A DNA stretch of 64,000 bases from Streptomycetaceae bacterium (GTDB taxonomy: Bacteria; Actinomycetota; Actinomycetes; Nanopelagicales; Nanopelagicaceae): contig JAIXTW010000003.1 in assembly GCA_027483765.1 (NCBI GenBank), positions 124,001 through 188,000 on the forward strand, written 5' to 3'. A model generated the notes under the pieces. The model did no database searches, was not told the DNA's origin, and was given only the letters and a program-made list of their open reading frames with translations. Within the stretch, counting starts at the first letter, position 1. Every line of letters starts with the position of its first letter. This document shows, in pieces, positions 8,557 to 16,776 of the stretch. A program made the translations under genes and the position numbers.

Positions 8557-10215
8557 TTAGTGTCCTTCGGTGGTGATGTGTGGATGGTGTAAATCAAATG
8601 CAGGTCGCTCCGAGCGAATGCGTGGCATCGAATTAAAGTTATGGCGCGGAGGTGGACATGTTGTGGCCCACTCGAGAGATGATCCGTAACCCCAAGGGTC
8701 ATCAACTTCAACTTTTGGAGAGTTACGAGTAATCCATACGTTAATGAAGAACGGAATCATGGATAGAGCCAGCAAGAATGAACCCACCGTTGAAATCATG
8801 TTCATGCCAGTAAATCCATCGGTGGCCAGGTAATCGGCGTAGCGACGTGGGAATCCCTTGATGCCAAGCCAGTGCTGAATGAGGAAGGTAAGGTGGAAAC
8901 CGAAGAAGAGAGTCCAGAAGTGAATCTTTCCAAGACGCTCATTGAGCATGCGTCCGGTGAACTTTGGCCACCAGAAGTAGAAGCCAGCAAACATCGCAAA
9001 CACCACGGTTCCAAATAGTACGTAGTGGAAGTGCGCAACTACGAAGTAGGAGGCTGAGACGGCGAAATCAAGTGGAGGTGATGCCAAGATAATTCCGGTG
9101 ATGCCACCGAAGAGGAAGGTTACGAGGAACCCCATAACCCAAAGCATTGGTGTTTCAAATGTGACATGGCCACGCCACATGGTTCCAATCCAGTTAAAGA
9201 ACTTCACACCGGTAGGAACTCCGATAAGGAATGTCATGAATGAGAAGAATGGCAAGAGCACTTTTCCACTTGCGAACATATGGTGAGCCCATACCGCAAC
9301 CGAAAGCGCGGCAATAGCAATTGTTGCAGCGATGAGCCCTTTGTAACCAAAGATTGGCTTGCGGCTAAAGACCGGAAGAATTTCAGTAGCGATACCAAAG
9401 AATGGAAGCGCCAGAATATAAACCTCGGGGTGTCCAAAGAACCAGAACAAGTGTTGCCACAACATAGCTCCGCCGTTGGCCGGATCAAATATGTGGGTGC
9501 CAAAGAGGCGATCAGATTCCAATCCAAGTAACGCTGCCGCTAGCGGTGGAAATGCTAATAGAACGAGAATTGATGTAAGCAGAACGTTCCACGAAAAGAT
9601 TGACATACGGAACATCGTCATTCCTGGAGCACGCATTGTGAAAATAGTTGTTATGAAGTTAACGCCACCAAGAATTGTTCCCAGGCCTGAAATTGCCAAC
9701 CCCATGATCCACAGGTCGCCACCGATTCCAGGTGAGTAAGTCGAGTTAGAAAGTGGTGCATATGCGGTCCATCCGAATGATGCTGCTCCGCCCGGAGTTA
9801 AGAATCCAGCAACAGCCTGAATAGATCCAAAGAGGAAGAGCCAGTACGAAAGCATATTAAGCCGTGGGAATGCAACATCGGCAGCGCCGATTTGCAGCGG
9901 CATGATCACATTGGCGAAGCCAACAAAGAGCGGCGTTGCAAACATCAATAACATGATGGTTCCGTGCATAGTAAAAATCTGGTTGTACTGCTCGACGCTT
10001 AGGAACTGCATTCCAGGGCGAGTAAGTTCAACGCGAAGGAGCAGCGCTAGGACACCACCGATAAGGAACCAGACGAAAGAAGTTGCAAGGTAGAGATAAC
10101 CGATGCGCTTATGGTCGGTCGAGGTGATGGTCTTTACAAATTGTGAGCCGAGCGAAGTTTTTTGTACTCCTTGGCGAGGTGCCGAAATCGTTGGACGTTC
10201 TGCATAAGTGGTCAT
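8557..10215 (-). CDS. ctaD: cytochrome c oxidase subunit I
   Basis: A 552-residue, 12-helix heme-copper oxidase core of the aa3 type. The heme a histidine is in MHGTIMLLM. The CuB site is [17 protein letters not shown], with the cross-linking His-Tyr pair, plus WAHHMF. The distal histidines are in [10 protein letters not shown]. It reduces oxygen to water and pumps protons. Its ATG overlaps the ctaC TGA (ATGA), so ctaC and ctaD are translationally coupled; ctaF follows two bases after. Confidence 0.98.
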   Translation of the reverse strand: MTTYAERPTISAPRQGVQKTSLGSQFVKTITSTDHKRIGYLYLATSFVWFLIGGVLALLLRVELTRPGMQFLSVEQYNQIFTMHGTIMLLMFATPLFVGFANVIMPLQIGAADVAFPRLNMLSYWLFLFGSIQAVAGFLTPGGAASFGWTAYAPLSNSTYSPGIGGDLWIMGLAISGLGTILGGVNFITTIFTMRAPGMTMFRMSIFSWNVLLTSILVLLAFPPLAAALLGLESDRLFGTHIFDPANGGAMLWQHLFWFFGHPEVYILALPFFGIATEILPVFSRKPIFGYKGLIAATIAIAALSVAVWAHHMFASGKVLLPFFSFMTFLIGVPTGVKFFNWIGTMWRGHVTFETPMLWVMGFLVTFLFGGITGIILASPPLDFAVSASYFVVAHFHYVLFGTVVFAMFAGFYFWWPKFTGRMLNERLGKIHFWTLFFGFHLTFLIQHWLGIKGFPRRYADYLATDGFTGMNMISTVGSFLLALSMIPFFINVWITRNSPKVEVDDPWGYGSSLEWATTCPPPRHNFNSMPRIRSERPAFDLHHPHITTEGH

Positions 10216-10985
10216 GCCACGCTCGCCTTCAGTGAGTCAAGGTACTTCTGGTAATTCGCTGGTGTTACAACTTTGACCTTAAACAACATCTGCGAGTGGT
10301 TACGACCACAAAGAATGTTGCATCGACCCGGGAATTCGCCCAGTTTATTTGCTGTGAACTGTAAGTAATTTGTTTCGCCCGGAAGATTCTGCATTTGAAT
10401 CATGAAAGCTGGAATCCAAAAACCATGGACTACATCGCTTGCGGTAAGGGTGAATCGAACGCTCTCGCCCTGCGGCAGGTAAAGGGTAGGTGGCTGCGCC
10501 GGAGTACCAGTTACTACCGCATCTTCTCCTGCTGCCGGATACTTAAACTGCCATGACCATTGGAAACCTGCTACTGAGATCTCATGTTTTACTGGCGTAG
10601 TTTTATCAGTAATTTCATTCTGCTTAATTGCGGTGAAGTAGAAGAGCACTGCCACGATAAGCAGTGGGATTATTGTGTAGAGGATTTCAACTGGAATGTT
10701 GTACTGGGTCTGCTTAGGAAATTCACCTTTGCTTGCATGAGCTCTGTGAAAAACCGCCGGCCATAAAATCAAGATTAAGGTAAAGACGCCGACAACTGCT
10801 GCTGCTATCCATGAACCTTGCCAGAGTGAAAGAGAAATATCGTTAACACTTGAGGCCCCTTTCGGGAATCCCATTCCGGAAACATTCTTTAAATCAAATG
10901 AGCAACCACTGAGCAGTAGTAGCCCTGGGGCAAGAAGTGCGGCTACTCGAATTCGGCGCCATACGCGCGCTGCATCAGAAGACAT
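10212..10985 (-). CDS. ctaC: cytochrome c oxidase subunit II, lipoprotein
   Basis: A 257-residue subunit II. I start at MSSDAARVW because it gives a signal peptide ending in the lipobox LLSGC (Cys28); a longer open frame upstream to 11186 runs across the divergent gene and is unlikely. Two membrane helices follow, then the cupredoxin domain. The CuA ligands are in [14 protein letters not shown] (two Cys, His, Met). It accepts electrons from QcrC. It heads the ctaC-ctaD-ctaF operon, with 58 bases between it and the divergent desulfurase-like gene. Confidence 0.96.
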   Translation of the reverse strand: MSSDAARVWRRIRVAALLAPGLLLLSGCSFDLKNVSGMGFPKGASSVNDISLSLWQGSWIAAAVVGVFTLILILWPAVFHRAHASKGEFPKQTQYNIPVEILYTIIPLLIVAVLFYFTAIKQNEITDKTTPVKHEISVAGFQWSWQFKYPAAGEDAVVTGTPAQPPTLYLPQGESVRFTLTASDVVHGFWIPAFMIQMQNLPGETNYLQFTANKLGEFPGRCNILCGRNHSQMLFKVKVVTPANYQKYLDSLKASVA

Positions 10986-11043
10986 GGGTAAAGGATAGTG
11001 GCGCACAGTGCATGCTTCCATCTGAGCGAGTAGCGTTCGCCCG

Positions 11044-12075
11044 GTGGTTCGTGTCACAGGAAATTTCACCTCAGAGGCCCCGCTGCCGGAGGTAGTTCGT
11101 TCTGCCCTCCTGGCCGCCTTCGACCAAGGGTGGGCTGATCCTAAGAAGATTTCCCAATCTGCAGGGCGTGCTGCAATTCTTCGCAATCACGCCCTCGAAA
11201 ATATTGCCTCACACCTAGGCATCTCCCCTGACTCAATTGAGGTACTGGGTGAACCAGCGTTAGGTCACTTCCTTGCAATCGCCGGACTTTTACGTGATGA
11301 ACTCGCCTTTGCATATTCCGCAACAGATAAAGGCAAAATTCGCGCCGTGGCTAGATTCCACAAAGGATCCGTCTTTGAACTGAGTGTCGATTCGGAAGGC
11401 TTGATCAACTCTGCTGAAATCCCCCGAGGCTCTGTACTTTCATTGCAACTAGCTAACGGTGAAACTGGAGTTGTTCAAAAGGCAGAACAACTTTCTGCAC
11501 TCGCCGATTATGTTGCAATCGATGCAACGTCTTCCGGTCCTCGAGTAACTCTTCCGGAAAAATGGGATACCGCTCTCTATGCTGCCAACTCCTGGAACGG
11601 CCCGGCCGGTTTAGCCATCCTTGCTATCAATAACCCGAGCCACTATCGATATCCACTGCCCCATATCGCTCCAATAAAATCTCCTGGAACTTACTCACTG
11701 CCGCTGCTGATTGCTGCTTCAGTAGCGTTAGAAAATTTTGTGACCGAAGATTCGGCTATTCGCACTTTTGCGATTTCAGAACTCTCACAGATTCCAGGGG
11801 TACGAATTGTCGCCCCACAAGCACACGCCACTGCGCAAGTACTATCCCTTACTGTCGCTGGCGCTAGTGGTGAAGACCTAGTTCGAAAGTTAGCGCTGCA
11901 AGGAATCGATGTGGATTCTGGCTCTGCTTGTTCGCCAGCGGATCTGCAACCAAGTCATGTATTGGCCGCTATGGGTTATCCAACTGATGGCCATCTCCAC
12001 ATTACGCTGCGGCCGCAGACAACTCGCGCCGATATTGCGGCGCTGACTCAAGCAGTTATAAAGGTACGAGATTAA
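11044..12075 (+). CDS. cysteine-desulfurase-like protein without the PLP lysine
   Basis: A 343-residue fold-type I aminotransferase class V relative. The NifS/IscS landmarks can be lined up: LANGETGVVQ corresponds to LANNETG, and AIDATSSGPR to the VDAAQ segment with its PLP-ring aspartate. The active-site cysteine loop is intact as DSGSACSP, followed by PSHVLAAMG. However, the SAHKxxGPKG segment holding the PLP lysine reads AANSWNGPAG, with no lysine, and the N-terminal TEHxS histidine is not seen. Normal PLP catalysis is therefore doubtful. It may be a sulfur carrier or a structural relative. It begins with GTG and runs convergently to the adenosine-kinase-like gene, overlapping it by four bases. 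Confidence 0.78.
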   Translation: MVRVTGNFTSEAPLPEVVRSALLAAFDQGWADPKKISQSAGRAAILRNHALENIASHLGISPDSIEVLGEPALGHFLAIAGLLRDELAFAYSATDKGKIRAVARFHKGSVFELSVDSEGLINSAEIPRGSVLSLQLANGETGVVQKAEQLSALADYVAIDATSSGPRVTLPEKWDTALYAANSWNGPAGLAILAINNPSHYRYPLPHIAPIKSPGTYSLPLLIAASVALENFVTEDSAIRTFAISELSQIPGVRIVAPQAHATAQVLSLTVAGASGEDLVRKLALQGIDVDSGSACSPADLQPSHVLAAMGYPTDGHLHITLRPQTTRADIAALTQAVIKVRD

Positions 12076-13049
12076 GCAGGTAAGTGAGCTGCAATCTCCG
12101 ATGCTGGCTGATCTCCATAAGCATCGCGGAATCGCGCCACAAACTCATCTCGAGTAAAGCGGTACTCCTGGGTACCGGTTGTTTCAATGACATACGTTGC
12201 AATCATCGAGCCTAACTGCGCGCAACGCTCGAGCGGGAGTCCCCAGGCAAGTCCAGCAACGAAACCGGAACGGAACGAATCTCCAACTCCGGTCGGATCA
12301 ACTTTCGCCTTCTCTTTGGCACAACCTACTTTGATAAATGTGCCATCGGTACTCTCCACCCGCGCTCCGTCAGAGCCAAGAGTGACTATTCGATATTTAA
12401 CGCGTTGCAAAATTTCGTGATCACTCCAACCGGTCTTCTGAATCGCAAGAGCTAACTCGTATTCGTTCATGAACAGATACGTTGCGCCATCGATGAGTTT
12501 TTTAATTTCTTCACCGCTCATGCGCGCCATTTGTTGCGACGGGTCCGCTGCCACCGCAATTCCCAAGGAGAGCGCGACTTCAGTATGGCGAAGCATCGCT
12601 TCTGGGTCATCTGGTGACACGACCAGAATGTCTAGCTTGCCAACCTTGTCGATGATCGGCTGAAGTTCAATGTTGCGAGCCTCAGACATCGCTCCTGGGA
12701 AGAAAGATGCAATCTGATTGAGCTCGGTATCTGTTGTTACCGTGAAATGGGCTGTGTGCTGCTCGGTAGAAACTAGAGCATGAGAAGTATTTACGCCATG
12801 CCTGGTAAGCCAAGCGTCATAATCTGCAAAATCCTTGCCGACTGCAGCGATCAAAATTGGGTTGAGCCCGAGAACGCCCAGACCGAAGGAGATATTGGCC
12901 GCACATCCCCCGCGACGAACATCTAGACCATCAACTAGAAATGATAGTGAAACTTTTTCAAGTGAACCGGCGACAAGTGAGTCCGTGAACTTTCCCGGAA
13001 AAGTCATTAAGTGATCTAAACCGACTGACCCAGCAACACCAATTTTCAT
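12072..13049 (-). CDS. adoK: PfkB-family kinase, adenosine-kinase-like (AdoK)
   Basis: A 325-residue ribokinase-family sugar/nucleoside kinase. It resembles mycobacterial AdoK in several long segments: the VSLSFLVD start region, RGGCAANISF, TAHFTVTTD, SFFPGAMSEARNI, AADPSQQMAR and DPTGVGDSF. The catalytic base in the last motif is Asp257, the same number I recall for the mycobacterial enzyme. AdoK phosphorylates adenosine to AMP (purine salvage). It lies between ctaC and the HesB gene, as in mycobacteria. The substrate is inferred from the resemblance; other PfkB sugars cannot be excluded. Confidence 0.87.
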   Translation of the reverse strand: MKIGVAGSVGLDHLMTFPGKFTDSLVAGSLEKVSLSFLVDGLDVRRGGCAANISFGLGVLGLNPILIAAVGKDFADYDAWLTRHGVNTSHALVSTEQHTAHFTVTTDTELNQIASFFPGAMSEARNIELQPIIDKVGKLDILVVSPDDPEAMLRHTEVALSLGIAVAADPSQQMARMSGEEIKKLIDGATYLFMNEYELALAIQKTGWSDHEILQRVKYRIVTLGSDGARVESTDGTFIKVGCAKEKAKVDPTGVGDSFRSGFVAGLAWGLPLERCAQLGSMIATYVIETTGTQEYRFTRDEFVARFRDAYGDQPASEIAAHLPA

Positions 13050-13088
13050 GGGCGCAATCTACCCAGATAAAAGTTGTAAGAACCGAGT

Positions 13089-13451
13089 TTAGTTAAATGA
13101 ATCGCCGCATGCGCATGAACCTTGCGCATTTGGATTATCGATTGTGAAACCCTGCTTCTCAATTGTGTCTACGAAATCGATTGATGCTCCCATGAGATAC
13201 GGATCGCTCATCTTGTCGACAACAACTTTTACAGTGCCGAACTGGCGAGCAATATCGCCATCTTGAGCGCGGTCATCGAAGTAGAGCTGGTACTTGAGAC
13301 CAGAACAGCCACCAGGTTGAACTGCTACGCGAAGGTAGAGATCATCGCGACCTTCTTGAGCCAAAAGGGCTGAAACCTTCGCTGCCGCGACATCGGTAAG
13401 AGTGATACCAGTTGTAATTTCAACAGGAGTAGAGGTTGTTTCAGTTGTCAT
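13089..13451 (-). CDS. A-type iron-sulfur carrier (HesB/ErpA family)
   Basis: A 120-residue HesB/IscA-family protein. The three conserved cysteines are Cys49 (QPGGCSGLKY) and the C-terminal pair Cys113 and Cys115 (GSCACGDSF). These proteins bind an Fe-S cluster and deliver it to client enzymes. Plausible clients nearby are NadA and the Rieske and aconitase proteins. It is divergent from nadA, its likely [4Fe-4S] neighbour, with about 60 bases between. It occupies the position of mycobacterial Rv2204c. Confidence 0.94.
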   Translation of the reverse strand: MTTETTSTPVEITTGITLTDVAAAKVSALLAQEGRDDLYLRVAVQPGGCSGLKYQLYFDDRAQDGDIARQFGTVKVVVDKMSDPYLMGASIDFVDTIEKQGFTIDNPNAQGSCACGDSFN

Positions 13452-13511
13452 GTAACGAAGAATACTCGCCTCGGCTTGCCGTGGCCAACCGAAAGCGAGG
13501 ACAATAAACCC

Positions 13512-14657
13512 GTGTCTATCTCACTCTCAGATCTGCTCGTCTTAGGCCAAGGTAAAGACCTGACCTCTGAACGCGGCGTCTCCTGTTCGGGTGAGCTACC
13601 TGCCGCGAGTGACCCCACCCTGATCGATAGAGCTATTGCTGCTCGTACCGCGCTGGGTGACCGGGCCCTGATTCTTGGTCATCATTATCAACGCGATGAA
13701 GTTATTAAATTCGCCGATATCACTGGAGATTCATTCAAACTTGCCCAGGCTGCGGCCGAACAGAGCTCTGCCGAATTCATCTTCTTCTGTGGCGTCCACT
13801 TCATGGCAGAGAGTGCGGACATTCTCACTAGCGCTAAGCAACGAGTGATTCTTCCGGACCTCGCAGCTGGTTGTTCGATGGCGGATATGGCTACTGCGAA
13901 TCAAGTAAATGAATGTTGGAATGAGTTGGAAAAAATAGGTGTCGCATCGCGAACAACCCCGGTGACGTACATGAATTCATCAGCTGCAATCAAGAGTTTT
14001 ACGGGCGAACATGGCGGCACAATTTGTACCTCTTCCAATGCCCAGAAATCACTCGAGTGGGCCTTCTCTAAATCCGAAAAGGTTCTCTTCTTGCCCGACC
14101 AGCATTTAGGTCGCAACACCGCTGTTCTCGCACTTGGATTATCACTTGATGACTGCATCCTGTGGAATCCATGGAAGCCGATGGGTGGGCTAACCGAAGA
14201 TCAGATTCGTGGAGCCAAGATGATTCTCTGGCGCGGACATTGCTCTGTTCACGGACGATTTACCCGCGAATCAATTCAAGAGGTTCGCACCAGAATTCCA
14301 GGCGTTCAAGTGATTGTTCATCCTGAGTGCCAGCATGAAGTTGTCGCTGATGCCGATGTTGTTGGAAGCACTGAGAAGATTATTCAAGTGGTTTCACAAT
14401 CAGCTCCGGGCAGTAAATGGGCTGTCGGTACCGAGTTGAACTTAGTATCAAGACTTGCTTCGCAGAACCCAGATAAGGAAGTGGTCTTTCTCGATAAGAC
14501 AGTTTGCTACTGCTCGACCATGAATCGAATTGATCTCCCCCATCTTGTCTGGTCAATGGAGTCGATACTTGCGGGCCACATCGTTAATCAAATCAAGGTT
14601 GATTCACGTATTGCCCAGTATTCAAAGGTGGCCTTAGAACAGATGCTCGCTCTATAG
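13512..14657 (+). CDS. nadA: quinolinate synthase
   Basis: A 381-residue NadA, condensing iminoaspartate and dihydroxyacetone phosphate to quinolinate for NAD synthesis. Family motifs in order: GHHYQRDEVI, CGVHFMAESADIL, PDLAAGCSMADM, HPECQHEV, GTELNLVSRLA and CYCSTMNRIDL, with the [4Fe-4S] cysteines in the first-third, HPEC and C-terminal motifs. I prefer the GTG at 13512 (AGCGAGGA upstream) over a frame opening at 13476. No nadB or nadC is adjacent, unlike many actinobacteria. Confidence 0.95.
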   Translation: MSISLSDLLVLGQGKDLTSERGVSCSGELPAASDPTLIDRAIAARTALGDRALILGHHYQRDEVIKFADITGDSFKLAQAAAEQSSAEFIFFCGVHFMAESADILTSAKQRVILPDLAAGCSMADMATANQVNECWNELEKIGVASRTTPVTYMNSSAAIKSFTGEHGGTICTSSNAQKSLEWAFSKSEKVLFLPDQHLGRNTAVLALGLSLDDCILWNPWKPMGGLTEDQIRGAKMILWRGHCSVHGRFTRESIQEVRTRIPGVQVIVHPECQHEVVADADVVGSTEKIIQVVSQSAPGSKWAVGTELNLVSRLASQNPDKEVVFLDKTVCYCSTMNRIDLPHLVWSMESILAGHIVNQIKVDSRIAQYSKVALEQMLAL

Positions 14658-14665
14658 TTGCGCCC

Positions 14666-15196
14666 ATGAGTGAATCAACTGACGACAAAAAAGGCCGCCC
14701 GACACCAAAGCGTAAAGATGCTGAAGCGGCTCGCAAGATTTCACCCTTAGCGCCAGCGACAACGAGGGCGCAAAAGGCGAAAGCAAAAGAGGCAGCCCGC
14801 GCCGCTCGAATCGCACAACGAGAGGCTTATGTGCGTGGAGATGAAAACGCACTTCCGCTTCGCGATAAGGGACCAGTCAAGAAGTTTGCTCGAAATTATG
14901 TGGATTCCAGGCGCTCGATTGGCGAATACTTTCTTCCCATCATCTTTGTCGTACTGATCCTTACCCTCGTTCCATCCAAGGTCTTTCAACTTGGCAGCAT
15001 TTTGATTATGTATGCGGTGCTCTTGATTTCAGTCGTTGATGGATTCTTCCTGAGCCGTAAGCTAAAGAGAGCTGTCTCCGAGAGATTCCCAGACGCCGAG
15101 TTAAAGGGCGTCGGAATGTATGGGTGGTTGCGATCAACTCAAATGCGTCGGATGCGCACACCTAGGCCCGCGATTAAGCGGGGAGAATCCTTCTAA
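14666..15196 (+). CDS. DUF3043 family membrane protein
   Basis: A 176-residue protein with a long, highly charged Lys/Arg/Ala-rich N-terminal region (residues 1-75), two adjacent membrane helices (about 91-125), and a basic C-terminal tail with the YGWLRSTQMRRMRTPRP motif. This layout is the actinobacterial DUF3043 family, of unknown function. It starts eight bases after nadA and is likely co-transcribed. Both ends would be cytoplasmic if the two helices form a hairpin. Confidence 0.85.
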   Translation: MSESTDDKKGRPTPKRKDAEAARKISPLAPATTRAQKAKAKEAARAARIAQREAYVRGDENALPLRDKGPVKKFARNYVDSRRSIGEYFLPIIFVVLILTLVPSKVFQLGSILIMYAVLLISVVDGFFLSRKLKRAVSERFPDAELKGVGMYGWLRSTQMRRMRTPRPAIKRGESF

Positions 15197-15224
15197 CTCC
15201 AAGCGCGTGGGTGGTTGCTTAGCT

Positions 15225-15362
15225 AGCCGACGTATGGTTTGGTTCGACCACAACTAAATAGATATCTCCGTAGGGGAAGTTCGGTGCAAATCCGACGCTG
15301 ACCCGCAACCGTAAGAGAAGTTGAGCTATCAACTAATTAAGTCGGATTACCTATCGAGATAT
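15225..15362 (+). ncRNA. cobalamin riboswitch aptamer
   Basis: The core carries the B12-box elements in order: GGGGAAGTTCGGTGCAAATC (15273-15292), then CGACGCTGACCCGCAACCGT (to 15312), and further on AAGTCGGATTACC (15339-15351). TCGG and CCGA form the P5 hairpin around GGTGCAAAT. GATATCTC (15261-15268) can pair with GAGATATT (15355-15362) to close the core. It is upstream of an ECF transporter operon on the same strand, which fits B12-repressed vitamin uptake. Exact 5' edge is approximate. Confidence 0.93.
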
Positions 15363-15375
15363 TTGCAATCGACAA

Positions 15376-15433
15376 ACACCCGCCGAGGTTTGCGGGGTGT
15401 AGTCCAACAGTTATTAGTGCACCCGCACTTTTT
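15376..15433 (+). terminator. riboswitch expression platform: competing hairpins and intrinsic terminator
   Basis: Arm 15376-15383 (ACACCCGC) can pair with 15392-15400 (GCGGGGTGT). The same second arm can instead pair with 15420-15426 (CACCCGC), with a U-A and a U-G pair extending the stem and one bulged G. This second hairpin is followed two bases later by five Ts (15429-15433), the form of an intrinsic terminator. The first hairpin would act as antiterminator. The pairings are mutually exclusive. That ligand binding chooses between them is inferred. Confidence 0.65.
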
Positions 15434-15447
15434 GCTTGCGAGCTACC

Positions 15448-15470
15448 CCTGTGAGACTCTCTAACACAGG
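15448..15470 (+). promoter_or_regulatory. hairpin overlapping the ribosome-binding site of the SCO2322-like gene
   Basis: CCTGTG (15448-15453) is complementary to CACAGG (15465-15470), with an 11-base loop. The 3' arm contains the start of the AGGAGA ribosome-binding site (15468-15473) of the gene beginning at 15483. A folded leader would partly hide the site. Whether it responds to the aptamer or only tunes basal translation cannot be told from sequence. Confidence 0.45.
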
Positions 15471-15482
15471 AGACTCCAGTTC

Positions 15483-16019
15483 ATGAATAAAAATAGAACA
15501 CCATTACTTATTGCAATTCTTCTCATTGCATCTCAAGCTATCTCCATCACGCCATCCAGCGCAGCCGCCAAGGGCTATCGCTACTGGGGCTACTTCCAAG
15601 CTGCTCCAAATGCCACCCAATGGACTGCTGCTATGACCGGGCCAACAGTGGATATCAAAGATGGCGCAGTAGAAGGATGGTCATTTGTCTTTAGTAGCGA
15701 TGACATTCCATCGGTTGCGCCATCAGTAAAGCCAGATTTCGCTGCCATCTGTGGAAAGACAAAGGCAACTCCGGGCATGAAGCGAATCGGACTCGTGATC
15801 GATTTCGGCAATAAGGCATATGCCCCAAAGGGTGAAAAGGTGCAGAAGACGATTACTCGCTGCGTGACAACGGCAATGCGTTCACAAGGTATTGATGTCT
15901 TGGGTCAAGTGGTCAAAGTTCGAGCGGCTGAATCCGGCCTCATCTGTGGATTTAACGGATACCCAAAGAAAGAATGTGGCGTTGAGATAGCCGCACCTGC
16001 TGCACTTCTTAAAAAGTAA
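15483..16019 (+). CDS. secreted SCO2322-family protein of a B12-regulated ECF operon
   Basis: A 178-residue protein with a signal peptide (hydrophobic residues 8-22, alanines at 27-29 as likely cleavage site). The mature domain has family-like segments GYRYWGYF, AVEGWSFVFSSDD, DFAAICGKT, KRIGLVIDFG and LICGFNGYPKKECG. I recall these from the actinobacterial SCO2322 family, of unknown function, also found beside ECF transporters. Four cysteines (90, 127, 155, 165) could form two disulfides outside the cell. There is no C-terminal membrane segment. It is the first gene after the cobalamin riboswitch, so a role in capture or handling of a corrinoid is a reasonable inference, not a demonstrated one. 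Confidence 0.8.
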   Translation: MNKNRTPLLIAILLIASQAISITPSSAAAKGYRYWGYFQAAPNATQWTAAMTGPTVDIKDGAVEGWSFVFSSDDIPSVAPSVKPDFAAICGKTKATPGMKRIGLVIDFGNKAYAPKGEKVQKTITRCVTTAMRSQGIDVLGQVVKVRAAESGLICGFNGYPKKECGVEIAAPAALLKK

Positions 16020-16032
16020 ACCAGAACAAGAT

Positions 16033-16776
16033 ATGAATAAACCGCTACACCCACTCACTATGTGGATCTGGTCTCTGATTCTTGCAGTTGGAGTCGTGGT
16101 CTTAGATAACGCATGGGTTGCTTTAGCAACGGTGGGTGTGGCGGTGTTATTCGTTCGGGCGCGATCCGATGGTTCGCCATGGAACGCAACTTTCTGGTGG
16201 TCTCTGCGCTTTGGCGCATTCGTGATTTCAGTTCGAGTCCTCATTGGAATACTTATTGGAATACCAATTCCTGGAACGGTGCTTTTTACGCTTCCGATTC
16301 TGGATCTTCCTTCATGGATGTCCGGCATCCGAGTCGGCGGAGCGGTCACATTGGAACGGCTCTCTTCATCAGTGCATGAAGGAATCATCATTGCAACCAT
16401 GATTGCACTCTTCGGTGCCGCCTCCGCTCTGACAAGTCCTCATAAATTACTCAGAGTCCTGCCAGTTTTTATTTACGAAGTGGGAGTGACACTGGTCATT
16501 GCAACATCAGTCTTTCCGCAATTAACCCAGAGTGTGAAACGCATTAGAAAAGCTCAATACATGCGCGGAATGGACAAAGTGTCGCTGCGATCCATCGCAC
16601 TTCCACTTCTTGAGGAGACCTTGACCCGCTCATTGCAACTTGCGCAATCTATGGATTCACGAGGATATGGCGCCAGTCGAAAGAGATCTCGTTACCGACC
16701 GGCACCGTGGTTGGCGCGCGATTCTTGGTTTGTTTTTTCAGCCGTTGTTGCTGCGTCGGCGATGGTCGCAGCATGA
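16033..16776 (+). CDS. ECF transporter T component (CbiQ-like)
   Basis: A 247-residue membrane protein with about five helices, the transmembrane coupling subunit of an energy-coupling factor importer. The two coupling motifs contacting the ATPases are KAQYMRGMD (about residues 175-183) and LQLAQSMDSRGYGAS (about 201-215), matching the Ala-Arg-Gly pattern of T components. It begins 13 bases after the secreted protein gene. Its TGA overlaps the ATPase start (ATGA), so the operon is translationally coupled. Confidence 0.9.
   Translation: MNKPLHPLTMWIWSLILAVGVVVLDNAWVALATVGVAVLFVRARSDGSPWNATFWWSLRFGAFVISVRVLIGILIGIPIPGTVLFTLPILDLPSWMSGIRVGGAVTLERLSSSVHEGIIIATMIALFGAASALTSPHKLLRVLPVFIYEVGVTLVIATSVFPQLTQSVKRIRKAQYMRGMDKVSLRSIALPLLEETLTRSLQLAQSMDSRGYGASRKRSRYRPAPWLARDSWFVFSAVVAASAMVAA

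Noticed and set aside
10986-11186. N-terminal extension of ctaC
   Set aside because: The longer frame runs through the start of the divergent desulfurase-like gene and does not give a signal peptide; the lipoprotein start at 10985 explains the protein better.
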